From Panopea generosa (taxonomy: Eukaryota > Mollusca > Bivalvia > Adapedonta > Hiatellidae), in contig CM055903.1 of NCBI GenBank assembly GCA_029582155.1, positions 38,846,853 through 38,910,852 of the forward strand: a stretch of 64,000 bases of DNA. Reading direction: 5' to 3'. The stretch's first letter is position 1; each line of letters begins with the position of its first letter. This document shows positions 23,659 to 34,965 of this stretch, in pieces. The notes under the pieces are model-generated. The model was not told the origin of the DNA, made no database searches, and saw only the letters and a list, made by a program, of their open reading frames with translations. Position numbers and translations under genes: made by a program.

Positions 23659-24680
23659 AGACAAACTTCTAATTTAAAGGGATTATAATGGCCTATTACT
23701 GTCAATTCCCTGTCCTAAGTACACACACCCTGCATGAAGATATACTTATAACTTAGAGAAATACGCGTTTAAAGTGTCTAATTGCATAACTTCTTTATTA
23801 CAAACATAGGATTTCTGAAGCCACGTTTTTGTTTTTGTTTACATATGCCATTTTCAAAGAACCGCTTTCAGGTTTCCGATCAATCATGGGATAACATCGT
23901 GAAGACTCGTTCCCGATCTTGTTTTCGAGGCTTTGTTTGGGAAGTTTACGTAGTTCAATGTAAACATTGCGCAATACTTTATTGTGGGACGTATTAAAGT
24001 TTTGGCCAATATTCAATTACTATTAATTTGATAACTTTCATTTAAAAAAAGGTTATACGTCAATACATAAGCATTATTTTGTGCATACTGCATACAGCAA
24101 AAGTCTGGATTAACAGCGTGTTTGTGTTACTTGCCAATATAATCTCTTTAACATATAGAAATTCATTAATATTTCTTTTTGATTATTTTTTTTTACATTA
24201 TTTATACATAAATCAGTACATTTGCCTGTTACCTATCAAAAACCCATCAGCCAATACAGAGGTAAGTGAAACTGATGATAAGGGAGATAATTACTGACAG
24301 GGGAGATAAAAAGGCCATTGAGACTGATTTACAAACTACCTGTGTTTGTACAGTGAAACACAGGGATGTTTACCTGTCCGTGTATCAAGTCCTCCAGAAA
24401 TATACCCCTCTCAAATAAATCACATTTTTTTACTTATAATAAGTGAAAAATAAAAAAAATGTCAGACCTATTTGGTCTCTTTTAACTTTTCTTCCTAAAG
24501 TGGGGGCAATATCAGGCTGATAACTAGAAATAAAATAATGTTACTACCGGCAACTCTCTTGATCAGTTAAAGGGGAATGGGCTTCTAGCGGATAACAAGT
24601 GGGCCCAGTGTAAAACCAGGAGAAAACCAGGGGGAAATCCTTGATAAGGCAACTTTGTAACCCAGCCCTTTCAATGACTT
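23659..24680. other. No confident gene; contains one weak exon-like segment
   Basis: Overlapping open frames at 23782-24016 on both strands show no domain. The 'AGGGAGATAATTACTGACAG' stretch near 24280 resembles a common mollusc repeat terminus. The weak exon candidate at 24217-24261 is listed separately. Confidence 0.35.
24217..24261 (+). other. Weak 45-bp exon-like segment
   Basis: Preceded by a T-rich stretch ending 'ATACATAAATCAG' and followed directly by the donor-like 'GTAAGTGAAA'. The 45 bp are open in phase 0, but also open further upstream. No family is recognised, so this may be chance. Confidence 0.15.
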
Positions 24681-24694
24681 TATATACTATATAA

Positions 24695-24989
24695 GCCGGG
24701 CCAAATTTGCTCAGTTGGTTACGTGTCTGACTATCAATTTAAGGGTTATGAGTTGGAATCCCCACCTGGCAACAGTCTCTATGATGATTGATATACAACA
24801 TTGTGTCTCATTATCATTCATCTCTCACCACTTATTCAAATGGGGAAGTCATCAGTTAATGGTGGAGATCGGGTGTACTTGAGTATTGGTTAACCTTCCA
24901 AGATCCCAGGAAACGGTGGTTCGGTTAATTGATCATCTATTAGCCCTCGATGGCATAAAATGATGCTAAATATTCAATCAATTATATAC
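24695..24989 (+). mobile_element. SINE-A, full length, 14-bp TSD
   Basis: Head 'GCCGGGCCAAATTTGCTCAG' and 'GTTATGAGTTGGAATCCCCA'. The full body runs to 'CCCTCGATGGCATAAAATGA' and 'ATTCAATCAATT'. Flanking 'TATATACTATATAA' at 24681-24694 and 24990-25003 is identical; it is low-complexity but long enough to be a likely target-site duplication. Confidence 0.92.
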
Positions 24990-25181
24990 TATATACTATA
25001 TAAATGGCAATGTGTGTTTCTGTATTGAAACTAGGGGATAATTAGTGGACCCAGTGGAATAATTCTTGATTAGGCAACTTGTAAACCGGCCCTTGCAATA
25101 ATTTTGTATGCAGTTTCATGACAATTATTCTGTATATAAACAATGTAGATCCAAATCACACACACACACACATTTTAGTTG

Positions 25182-25316
25182 ATAAAAAAATTGGAGGAAG
25201 ACCTTCCGCAAGTAACTGGCAAACTTTCTAACGTAAAGTTTTTGGAGCAACCGGGATCATCGAACCTACAACCTTAGCAGTGAAAGGTCAGAGATCTTCA
25301 GACCACGGAGGACCCC
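25182..25316 (-). mobile_element. SINE-D, 3' part missing
   Basis: On the minus strand: tRNA-like B-box part 'GGTTGTAGGTTCGATGATCC', then 'AAACTTTACGTTAGAAAGTT' and 'CTTGCGGAAGGTCTTCCTCC'. The body stops soon after. A CA microsatellite is just outside at about 25158-25171. Confidence 0.8.
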
Positions 25317-25907
25317 AGATCACACCCTGGGTAACTTCAATTGTTCACTGTGTCAACGAATATATTCTATATAAGTTGATAATAAAATGATCCAAAATTA
25401 AAGTGGGAAGAGTCTATTATAAAGATACAGCATACTATTTTAGGGTTAGAGAGATAAACTTCAGGAATTATATACACACAGCATGGACTCCATATAAATT
25501 TTTGTCTGGAACAAAATATTTTGATTATTATAAACTTTTCACTAATCAAATGAATGGATTTTCACCTCTCAAAAGAAAAACTTGATATTTGTTGATTTCA
25601 TTTCAAAGACATAACACAATTTTAATGTCAAGCAATAATGTCTAAGAGTGAAGCTTTTGTTTGCTGTAATTTATGAAGTTGTCTTTATATTGCTCTGTGC
25701 CATTAGCAGTTTTAACTGTGAAGGCAACTGTGGGAGCAGCTGTGTAATTTACATGTTCTTGTGGAGTACCGAATTTATCCAAATAACATCTGATGAAACA
25801 AAACCTAAATTGGAAGTACAGAATGCAATCAAGAAATGACAAAAAGTAGACTGTTTTATCAAGGGGTTAATGTTAAATTCAACACCTCCTGTGGTATTAA
25901 TAGATTG
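25317..25907. other. No gene recognised
   Basis: Overlapping plus/minus open frames (25367-25585, 25642-25842) mirror each other and show no domain. Confidence 0.4.
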
Positions 25908-26120
25908 CATGGTGTTTTGTATTTAGCCATATTTTGGTCATATCACTACAACTTCTGCTTGCAACTGTTTTCCAAGCACTGCCATACTGAAACTTAGGCC
26001 ACTATAAATTAATTGCTGGATTGTCATCCAAAATATTTTTTTATTATGAAAATAGCAATTAATTTATTATGGCCTTGTGTAGCTTACATGCTGTAAAATA
26101 TCCAGTCACATTATACATTC
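25908..26120 (-). mobile_element. Old SINE-B relic split by a MITE
   Basis: 'GCATGGTGTTTTGTATTTAG', 'GGTCATATCACTACAACTTC' and 'CACTGCCATACTGAAAC' resemble the SINE-B 3' half (minus). After the MITE at 25995-26075 the same SINE seems to continue with 'ACATGCTGTAAAATATCCAG' and 'TCACATTATAC'. The relic is strongly diverged. Confidence 0.55.
25995..26075. mobile_element. 81-bp mini-MITE, 'TAGGCC...' family
   Basis: 'TAGGCCACTATAAATTAATT' at the left and 'AGCAATTAATTTATTATGGC' + 'CT' at the right form about 24 bp of inverted repeat enclosing only ~35 bp. It is a strongly shortened copy of the elements at 7997 and 50101, able to fold into one hairpin, and lies inside a SINE-B relic. Confidence 0.75.
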
Positions 26121-26128
26121 ATTTTTTA

Positions 26129-26144
26129 CCCCCCCCCCCCCCCC
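26129..26144. repeat. Poly-C run of 16
   Basis: Sixteen consecutive C residues in otherwise A+T-rich DNA. Confidence 0.95.
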
Positions 26145-26639
26145 GGCTAAAACAAAATCAGATTTTGACCAAGAATATTATAATGCCAAGTTGAACAAGT
26201 AGGCACCAAGTGGTCAAATAATCTGTGGTCAAGTATTTTTTGGCCAAAGATTACCCAGCAGCAAGATGATCAGTTTCCTGTGACCAAGAAATCCTGGGGT
26301 TACTGTGACCATGTTGTTTAATAGTACTCTGGCTGCTGTTTAACCAACATATACTTAAATATTTTAAATATTAAACCTTAGAAAAGCAGCCAGGTGATCA
26401 TGGTTTTCGACTTGTTCCGGAGTAAAACAAATCGTTTCATTGACATTGATTATATAATAGAGGTCAATATAACCAGTCAAAAATTAGTTAAGTTTTTAAG
26501 TAAAATGTTGGTGAAAGACTTACTCTGAAGTCAGCTAACCCCTTTCTCCATGGATAATTAACCACAACGTTTATCTTGTTTTCACCAAAATATATGAAGA
26601 GGCTGAATGAGAAAAAAAGATGACTAAATGGGAAAGTAT

Positions 26640-26900
26640 GGTAAGACTTTTATTGTCTTCCCCAGACAAGCAACTCATCTGAAACTGTACTTATCAAGCA
26701 TTGGACAGTTGTGGGGGTAAGATATTATCATTATCACGTCCCTGGAGAAATGCATATTGCTATAGAGAGTTATTTCATTGTTAATACTTCCCAAATATGG
26801 TCTGTTCTGATGTGGCCCTGGGAAATTAGTTCAAACTAACTTGATGAAATTGTAGACTTGATTGACCTTTATGCTAGGTGCATGTGCAATTAATTTTGTA
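26640..26900. repeat. Dispersed repeat ('CAAATATGGTCTGTT' family), copy 1
   Basis: 'CAGACAAGCAACTCATCTGA', 'TATTATCATTATCACGTCCC', 'AATACTTCCCAAATATGGTC' and 'TGGCCCTGGGAAATTAGTTC' correspond in order to the segment 38875-39105, and partly to 32135-32310 and 43540-43640. Its ends are not defined, and no coding capacity is evident. Confidence 0.5.
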
Positions 26901-27057
26901 GATCCTTGAGAATGGTACGATTCTGAAAATAGCTGAAACTCCGATTTTTGATATTTGCTGGAAGAAATCTGTCCTTCATAAATCCGTACTTTACAATATT
27001 AATCCTATCACTTATCTCTCAACACTGAAGTCACCCTGGCATTCTATAGCCTTATGC

Positions 27058-27232
27058 TTGATCCAAAAACTTTATGTGAGAAAGTTTGCCAGTTACTTGC
27101 GGAAGGACGTCATGGTTCTTCTCAGATTCATTGTTAGGACTTCCTCCGACAAATATAACTTCAGATGTCATTATATAACCTGTTATTTGTTGAAAATGGA
27201 ATTATATCCCATTTAAAAAAAAAAAAAATTAT
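27058..27232 (+). mobile_element. SINE-D, 5' truncated
   Basis: Begins in the body at 'GATCCAAAAACTTTATGTGA' and continues through 'CCAGTTACTTGCGGAAGGAC' and 'TTATATAACCTGTTATTTGT' to a poly-A tail (27215-27228). The tRNA head is missing, as expected from incomplete reverse transcription. Confidence 0.85.
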
Positions 27233-27573
27233 TTAAAAATAATAATAATTGAAGTTGCGTAATAGTTATAACACTGATGAAATATAACACACATCACCAC
27301 AATAAAGGTTTAATATTTTCAATTTTTATTGATATTGCCAATCAGTTGTGTTTAATTTTTTTAATGAATATGATAAACATTTCAAAAGTGCATAATATTC
27401 ACCATACTGTATTGTTGAAAGTCTCCCAGCATTTGATAATGGCAGTTTTTCAAACTCAATGATGTCAGCTAGACAAATTTGAAAGAATTTCAATATATTG
27501 TGTGATCACCACCATGACTGTTAATTTGACTTCTCCAATTGGCAAGGCATGGATTCTAACAACTGTCTTAACG

Positions 27574-28029
27574 TCTCACACACCAATTAATTTTGTACTG
27601 TTCTACATATAGAGACATGCACTTCTGGAACACTGGATACATTACCAATGGTTCTAAAACTGCCTTATTCCCATAGAAAGTCCTCTGTTGGTCCAAATAT
27701 GCAGAAAAAAACATGGGGTTGACCAGGTTGCTTTTTCACAATTTCGATGGTTTGATGGCACCCCGTCATTTTTGACAATTTTGCCCATTTGTTGCAGTGT
27801 ATTACTACGCATCTTTAAACTGTTATAGCATCATCAAACAGTTCCCAGGGTCACCCAAACTTGGCAGAAATCATGAAAATGTTCCAATGTTCCCATATGC
27901 ACAAAGAAATATGACATTTTATGCATTTTTAAAAAAAAAATTACCCAACCGCTTTACACAGCTCTAATTTCTTGGGCGTAATAATCTTGCTGCCGTCATG
28001 TAAGGGAGGTAATTGTTCAGTGAGACCTT
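27574..28029. mobile_element. 456-bp dispersed repeat, copy 1
   Basis: Nearly identical to 30205-30659, in the same orientation 2.63 kb away. It begins 'TCTCACACACCAATTAATTT' and ends 'GGTAATTGTTCAGTGAGACC' + 'TT'. The ends form a weak inverted repeat ('TCTCAC....CAATTA' with 'TAATTG....GTGAGA'). The frame open in copy 2 is interrupted here. It is probably part of a DNA transposon. Confidence 0.75.
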
Positions 28030-30204
28030 GAAGAGTAGAAATTGTCATGACATGTGACTGAAATTTTTGTCAAACAAACCTTTACCATTTCTAAATATAA
28101 AAATACGCCTTTTGAATTCATCGCGTAACTGTTTTCAAATTCATGCACCAAAATAAGATGGCGGTCACACATGCATAAATCAGTTTCGGACGACTCGAAA
28201 ACAGGAAAAACTGCCAAATTTTTTTAGCCATTTCACCTTAATAAAAATAATTCTAGAAAAAGAAATACTTTGAAAATGTCCTTGTATTGCCTCCTATAGT
28301 GTATCTATCTGATTGCATATTCATTTTATTGTATATGCAACATTACATAACTTAAGTGTCAAAATACATGACCATATATGGATAAATAGTTGTTTTTGCT
28401 TCAAATAATGCTCTGTTTTGTTGCAAAACTATATATTTGACTTTTATTTATATCTATAACAAACAAATATTAATGTTTGAAGGTGCCAAGCAGTAATTTG
28501 CATGTCACTGACACTAACTATGCCCCCTTTTTCGATACATGAATGAATAACATACTTTTGTACATGCATTAGATTAATTATCAACTATGAATATATCCCT
28601 TACCAATTGAGGTATCTATTAGGCATATATTAAATTCCAATACTATTTTGTTTTTTTTATTAATAAAAATAGCAAATGAAAGTAAAGTGTGCATGAAAGT
28701 CACTTTAAAGCAAGAAAATGAAACGATGAATGAAAATGAGACAAAATATGGATACAGCATATTTGGCTGGACCGATAAGCTCATTGCAAAAAGACGGTTT
28801 GCTAAAGCGCATCTCATTTCGACAAATTAGTTTGAAATAAATATATCAAAGAATATCGCGATAAGAAATATTTGTCGCGAGATGACTCGTTACTTTACAG
28901 ATTTTCCAAAACTGGCATAAAAAAATGGGCAGTTCAAATAGAGTTGTTGCAATAATTATATGAAAATTAGAAATTGCCATATTGGAGAATGCTATACTGT
29001 TGCATGTGGAGAAAAATATTGTACACATTCAATAACAGACAGTGAAAAAACATCATCTTCAATGAGAAAAATCTATATTCTATAGCAAGCATCATGTATT
29101 TTTATTTGAAAAAAAAGTAAGAAGAACAACCGAAAGAAATCAGATGATGGTACAAAAGTTTCAAGCACAGGTTAACTAAACGCTGAGAAATTATTACGCG
29201 AATCTGTTTCACGTCATTTCAAAGATGTCGCATTTTAACATTTACCTGAATGTCCAAGAGTAGGTAAATACTGTGTATAAGCCAGACCCAGCCGCATAAA
29301 TATCACCAATGAGGAGAAAAAAATGACAGTAAAACAAAAATGGCAGTCATACGCCATACCATTAAAATGAAACGCGACAGTTTGGCGGTCGGTATATCGA
29401 AAACTGGATACAGAGCTGTTGATAACAAATATCAATGACAAAATAATGAAACAGGAAATTTCTCCATAATTCATGATCAATATAATATTAATTGATAAAC
29501 AGCAACATAAAAACAATATTGCTCATACGCGACTAACCGTATTGTCAAAAAGCATGCGCTAAAGAGTGGAAACAGTATCACGATAAATGTTACCATTTTT
29601 ATGTGGGTGGGGTATGAATTATACATAAATAATGAGTTCCTAGCACAAAAAAAATGGTTTAACTTACATGAATCATGAAATCTGGATGCAGTGAATGCTC
29701 TAGACATGCTTTTGTTGTGATATATTAGCATCACTGTCTCTCTGTGTGACTTTCAAGCGTTTTTAAGTGCAAACTTCTATTCATTTTAGCCAGGATTTTG
29801 ACACAGATGGCTAAAATCAAGTCTTATCACATGATGCAGCAAAGCATATTTGCAAACATGATCATTTCTTTTTCAGTTAAATAGATGATCTCACATTGTG
29901 TTCCTTCCATTGAATTGAATAAATCCTGATTCCAACATTTCCATGACAAATTTTCAGCTGCTCAGTCTCATTGCCATATTTGCTTTACTGTTTTAGCTTC
30001 AAGTTTGGTTTTGCCTGTGTGACACTTCTCTATGTCACTCAAAGTCATCCATTTTTCACAAAAATACATTTATTTTTCCATTTAAAGGTTTCAGATACAG
30101 TATTTCCCATAGAAAGTGACATGTTTTGAAAAAGAAAGTAAATCTGAATCACAAAGATGCAGTTTCCTCCCAGCGTCTACCGAAAATGATCTGGTTCTTG
30201 AACA
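28030..30204. other. No gene recognised
   Basis: A+T-rich DNA between the two 456-bp repeats. Many short open frames overlap on both strands (28017-28217, 28581-28830, 28846-29028, 29235-29734) with no domain. No reverse transcriptase or transposase similarity was noticed, so an LTR-element reading of the flanking repeats is not supported. Confidence 0.4.
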
Positions 30205-30659
30205 TCTCACACACCAATTAATTTTGTACTGTTCTACATATAGAGACATGCACTTCTGGAACACTGGATACATTACCAATGGTTCTAAAAGTGATTTATT
30301 CCCATACATAGTCCTCTATTGGTCCAAATATGCAGAAAAAAACATGGGACTGACCAGGTTGCTTTTTCACAATTTCGATGGTTTGATGGCACCCCTTCAT
30401 TTTTGACAATTCTGCCCATTTGTTGCAGTGTATCACTACGCACCTTTAAACTGTTATAGCATCATCAAACAGTTCCCAGGGTCACCCAAACTTTGCAGAA
30501 ATCATGAAAATGTTCCAATGTTCCCATATGCACAAAGAAATATGACATTTTAAGCATTTTTAAAAAAATAATTACCCAACCGCTTTACACAGCTCTAATT
30601 TCTTGGGCGTAATAATCTTGCTACCGTCATTAAGGGAGGTAATTGTTCAGTGAGACCTT
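30205..30659. mobile_element. 455-bp dispersed repeat, copy 2
   Basis: Same sequence as 27574-28029 with few changes. On the minus strand it lies directly downstream of the Tc1/mariner-like transposase relic at 30660-30880, so it may be the 3' end of that transposon. A plus-strand open frame (30116-30406) crosses its edge and is not conserved in copy 1. Confidence 0.75.
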
Positions 30660-30880
30660 AAGTTGTTTCTGTGGATGTTACTCCATTTCCCTTGAAGAGC
30701 TGCAGTTGTAGCTCGCTGCATGCCTTGTTGAGATGTTTTTCAGTTTTACATATTTTAAGTTCAAGCTCTTCCCCGTTGTGCTCAATGGGGTTTACTCAGG
30801 CAATTTTGATGGCCAATCAATGGTTATGATCCCCTGCTCTCCAATAATCCATTGTTAGTCAGCAATGTGAGGAAATTCAT
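30660..30880 (-). pseudogene. Tc1/mariner-like transposase relic (C-terminal part)
   Basis: In the minus-strand frame, codons at 30818-30810 read Asp-Trp-Pro, followed by Ser-Lys-x-Pro-Glu and a stop at 30794-30792, then x-Pro. This matches the conserved 'DWP-(A/S)-x-SPDLNPIE' block that carries the last catalytic acid of Tc1-type DDE transposases. The residues just before it (EQGII-x-I) also fit. A full protein of this family is about 340 residues; only some 70 codons are recognisable, with an in-frame stop in the catalytic block and at least one more upstream. The N-terminal DNA-binding part is not seen. It is dead, and the assignment rests on one motif. Confidence 0.5.
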
Positions 30881-31439
30881 TATAATGTATTGGAACCTTA
30901 GTCCTTGATGTCTACAGAACACCAGAACGATTACTGGGTGGAGACACTTTGGTCACTAGTGTTTCGCTGTTGCTGATCACCCTCACAGATAACAAGTGCT
31001 CACATTTCAATCACATAATTGATTATTGCATATATACACAATGACTTTGGAATTGGTAAAAATATTTCAGTATCTCGCTGATATCACACAACATATCTGA
31101 CATTTTAACCTTTGACATTTGTAGTGATAGTGTTTGTTTTGTGTTTACAAAAAATTGCATAAAAAAGTATAGTCCCAAAAAAATCACACCTGCTTATCTC
31201 TCACATGTGTAAAAACAATACTATGAAATGAAGGCGCTATCTTTCAATGAGAAATCCTAATTTTTCTCCGGTTAAAATGCAATGAATAAAATACTCTTCA
31301 ACACTCTGTGGGCATTTTGATTCGCAAATTTTTGAAAAGCGTAGTAAACAGCTTGTTTTGAGTTCAATATGAAATTTATTTGTCATATTAAATATTCAAA
31401 TAATAGTGTAATACAATAAAATACAAAATTTGTCAATTA
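30881..31439. other. No gene recognised
   Basis: May contain more of the decayed Tc1-like element, but I cannot follow it. Otherwise A+T-rich. Confidence 0.35.
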
Positions 31440-31627
31440 GCTTCATTAAAACACCACATATTATTGGATTCAAATAACAGTAATCAACACAAGATCATGA
31501 ACTAATATGCAGGGTGGTTTGAAATGCATGTAAACTCCTGTGTGGTTTGAAATGTATGTTAACTCCTGTGTGGTTTGAAATGCATGTCAACTCCTGTGCA
31601 TGGAATTACTTTATTTGTAATGTTGCT
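31440..31627. repeat. Direct repeat left of SINE-D, with 31-bp triplication
   Basis: 'AAAACACCACATATTATTGG', 'CAAATAACAGTAATCAACAC' and 'GGTTTGAAATGCATG' recur at 31876-32024. Within this copy a ~31-bp unit ('GTGTGGTTTGAAATGTATGT' + 'TAACTCCT') is repeated three times (31510-31600). Confidence 0.8.
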
Positions 31628-31639
31628 TTTAATAAAGAT

Positions 31640-31866
31640 TCACTCACCTCTTACCACTAAGGTTTTAAGTTCGAGTTCTGCTCCCTCAAAAAACCTTTAT
31701 GTGAGAAAGTTTGCTAGTTACTTGTGAAAGGACAGTGGTTCTACTCAGATTCATTCCAATGATCTTCCTCCAACAATGAAAAAAGATATGCCATATATAA
31801 TCTAAAATGTGTTGAAAATGGCAATAAACCCCATCAAAAAATAATTGGAAAAAAAAAAAAAAAAAT
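31640..31866 (+). mobile_element. SINE-D between two direct repeats
   Basis: Part of the head survives ('CTTACCACTAAGGTTTTAAG' and 'TTCGAGTTCTG'), then 'CTTTATGTGAGAAAGTTTGC', 'ACTCAGATTCATTCCAATGA' and 'GTGTTGAAAATGGCAATAAA', with a poly-A tail ending near 31865. Confidence 0.9.
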
Positions 31867-31875
31867 TGGCAATTC

Positions 31876-32024
31876 TGCTGCATTAAAACACCACATATTA
31901 TTAGATTTAAATAACAGTTATTTACACAAGGTCATGCACTAATACTCGGGGCGGTTTGAAATACATGACATTGTATAAACACCTATGCACGGAATGACTT
32001 TACTTGTATTATGCTGTTTTAAGT
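31876..32024. repeat. Direct repeat right of SINE-D
   Basis: 'TAAAACACCACATATTATTA', 'AAGGTCATGCACTAATACTC' and 'GGTTTGAAATACATGAC' match 31440-31627 but without the 31-bp triplication. Confidence 0.75.
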
Positions 32025-32134
32025 AAAAAATAATTCATTATTTAAGTAGATAGCACCATATCTGGAGCATTACACCATTATTATACACTTATCTCACTAC
32101 CAGCAATTTAATTTTTGTTTCCAGCTGAAACTGT

Positions 32135-32310
32135 TTGTATCCTTGAGTGAGGCTGAACAACAAGTCGTTACCATTTGTATGTCTCTGGTGAAATGTTTTT
32201 GCTTGGAATGTTTGTTTTTTCCTCCTTTATTTTGCAAAACATGGCTTGTGGTGACATAGCCCAGGAAATTACGTGAACCTAACATGGGAGAATTGCAGAC
32301 AATGCCTTAT
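32135..32310. repeat. Dispersed repeat ('GGTCTGTT' family), weak copy
   Basis: 'TTGCAAAACATGGCTTGTGG', 'CAGGAAATTACGTGAACCTA' and 'GGGAGAATTGCAGAC' resemble parts of 26640-26900 and 38875-39105. Confidence 0.35.
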
Positions 32311-32482
32311 AAGGGCATTTAATTATTTATGTGTTACATGCCGAGAGAAGTTTACAGTGCTTATAAATATCAGCTCACCAAAATGTGAGTATAATGACAC
32401 AGGACTGGTGCAAGTCCCCTAAAGCTTTAAGCTTACCTCAGATATTTTTTTTTGAGCCATGATTATGACCCGTATTTTATTA

Positions 32483-34194
32483 ATACATACATACAAACAT
32501 AACATGACAACATATAATTGTTAATACATACATACAAACATAGCATGACAACATATAATTGTTAATACATACATACAAACGTAACATGACAACATATAAT
32601 TATTAATACATACAAACATAACATGACAACATATAATTGTTAATACATACATACAAACATAACATGACAAAATACATACAAAAATAACATGATAACATAC
32701 ATACAAACGTAACATGACAACATAGAATTGTTAATACATATATACAAACATAACATGACAACATAGAATTGTTAATACATACATATAAACATAACATGAC
32801 AACAGAATTATTAATACATACATACAAACATAACATGACACCATAGAATTGTTAATACATACATACAAACATAACATGACAACATAGAATTGTTAATACA
32901 TACATACAAACATAACATGACAAAATAGAATTGTTAATACATACATACAGACATAACATGACAACATAGAATTGTTAATACATACATAAAAACATAACAT
33001 GACAACATAGAATTATTTATACATACATACAGACATAACATGACAACAAAGAATTGTTAATACATACATACAGACATAATATGACAACATAGAATTGTTA
33101 ATACATACATACAAACATAACATGACAACATAGAATTATTAATACATACATACAAACATAACATGACAACAAAGAATTGTTAATACATACATACAAACAT
33201 AACATGACAACATGGAATTGTAAATACATACATACAAACATAACATGACAACAGAGAATTTTTAATACATACATACAAACATAACATGACAACATAGAAT
33301 TGTTATTACATACATACAAACATAACATGACAACATAGAATTGTTAATACATACATACAAACATAATATGACAACATATAGTTGTTAATACATACATACA
33401 AACGTAACATGACAACATATAATTATTAATACATACAAACATAACATGACAACATAGAATTGTTAATACATACATACAAACATAACATGACAACATAGAA
33501 TTGTTAATACATACATATAAACATAACATGACAACATAATTATTAATACATACATACAAACATAACATGACACCATAGAATTGTTAATACAAACATACAA
33601 ACATAACATGACAACATAGAATTGTTAATTCATACATACAAACATAACATGACAAAATAGAATTGTTAATACATACATACAGACATAACATGACAACATA
33701 GAATTGTTAATACATACATAAAAACATAACATGACAACATAGAATTGTTTATACATACATACAGACATAACATGACAACAAAGTATTGTTAATACATACA
33801 TACAGACATAACATGACAACATAGAATTGTTAATACATACATACAAACATAACATGACAACATAGAATTATTAATACATACATACAAACATAACATGACA
33901 ACAAAGAATTGTTAATACATACATACAAACATAACATGACAACATAGAATTGTAAATACATACATACAAACATAACATGACAACAGAGAATTTTTAATAC
34001 ATACATACAAACATAACATGACAACATAGAATTGTTAATACATACAAACAAACATAACATGACAACATAGAATTGTTAATACATACATACAAACATAATA
34101 TGACAACATAGAATTGTTAATACATACATACAAACATAACATGACAACAAAGAATTGTTAATACATACATACAAACAACATGACAACATAGAAT
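32483..34194. repeat. 41-bp minisatellite, ~42 units, with 732-bp higher-order repeat
   Basis: Unit 'ACATACATACAAACATAACA' + 'TGACAACATAGAATTGTTAA' + 'T'. Private variants recur 732 bp apart: 'GACACCATAG' at 32837 and 33569, and 'ACAGAGAATTTTTAAT' at 33251 and 33983. So a block of about 18 units was duplicated. Minus-strand open frames of 63-77 codons rich in Cys and Tyr arise from the repeat and are not genes. Confidence 0.97.
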
Positions 34195-34544
34195 TTCAAT
34201 GTCTTGAATTGCCATATTATTTGTCATTCAATAATCAATCATATCAATTATCACTTTTTCATTAATCAATAATTCTACACTAACGAATAAGAATGAATGA
34301 ATGAATGTATGAATGAATGAACAAACAAAGAAGAAACAAGTGATTGCATATTTTCATTATGGTCATAGTTGCAGTTTATATTACTTGACCAATAGTGCCT
34401 CAAACATTATTAAAAAAGACCCACACCATTAAAGGGTGAGTATGTAGGTAAGTAATGTTTTAGTTATTTAATATTTTTAAGCAGGCCCAGAATAGTTTTA
34501 TTTTATTTTTAACCAGTTTTTTTAAAGTTGAAAACCTGGTTATT
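34195..34544. other. No gene recognised
   Basis: A+T-rich, including a short (GAAT)n run at 34288-34320. Confidence 0.5.
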
Positions 34545-34965
34545 AGATTGACGAAGTTAGCAGGCGAGCGGGCATATGGGGGATGTCCAGATTTTTGTTT
34601 CTGTTCAATAACTAGAGTACTTTTCATCGGAACTGAACCATACTTACACAAAGTGTGTACCTCTATAATATCTAGGCCAGGTCTGATAACTAGCCAAACG
34701 GACCATTATCTTCAGAGTTATGGCCCTTTAATTAGTCAAAAATGCTAAAATTGCCTGTTTCCGCTCAATTACTAGAGTATTCTTTATTAGAACTGAAGTA
34801 AACTTACACAAAGTGTGAATCTCTATAAATTCTAGGCCAAGTTCGATAATTAGCCAATTCAGACCATTATCTTTGGAGTAATGGCCCTTTAATTAGTAAA
34901 AAATGCTAAAACTTACCATTTCCGCTCAATTACTAGAGTATTCTTTAATAATACAGTTTAAAAAA
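34545..34965. repeat. ~161-bp tandem repeat, ~2.5 units
   Basis: 'TTATGGCCC' at 34719 and 'TAATGGCCC' at 34880 lie 161 bp apart. 'ACTTACACAAAGTGTG' and 'CTCAATTACTAGAGTA' recur in each unit. It shares spacing and several blocks with the array at 1-540. Confidence 0.8.

Noticed and set aside
26660..26712. Exon with a good polypyrimidine acceptor 'TTGTCTTCCCCAG' and a GTAAGA donor
   Set aside because: The same sequence recurs as part of a dispersed repeat at 38875-39105, where the reading frame is not kept.
30116..30406. 96-codon open frame with a protein-like composition
   Set aside because: Most of it lies in the 456-bp repeat, and the corresponding frame in copy 1 at 27.6 kb has a stop; no domain is recognised.
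27574..30659. LTR retrotransposon with 456-bp LTRs
   Set aside because: Ends are not TG...CA, no TSD or primer-binding site is seen, and the 2.2 kb between shows no reverse transcriptase, protease or integrase motif.
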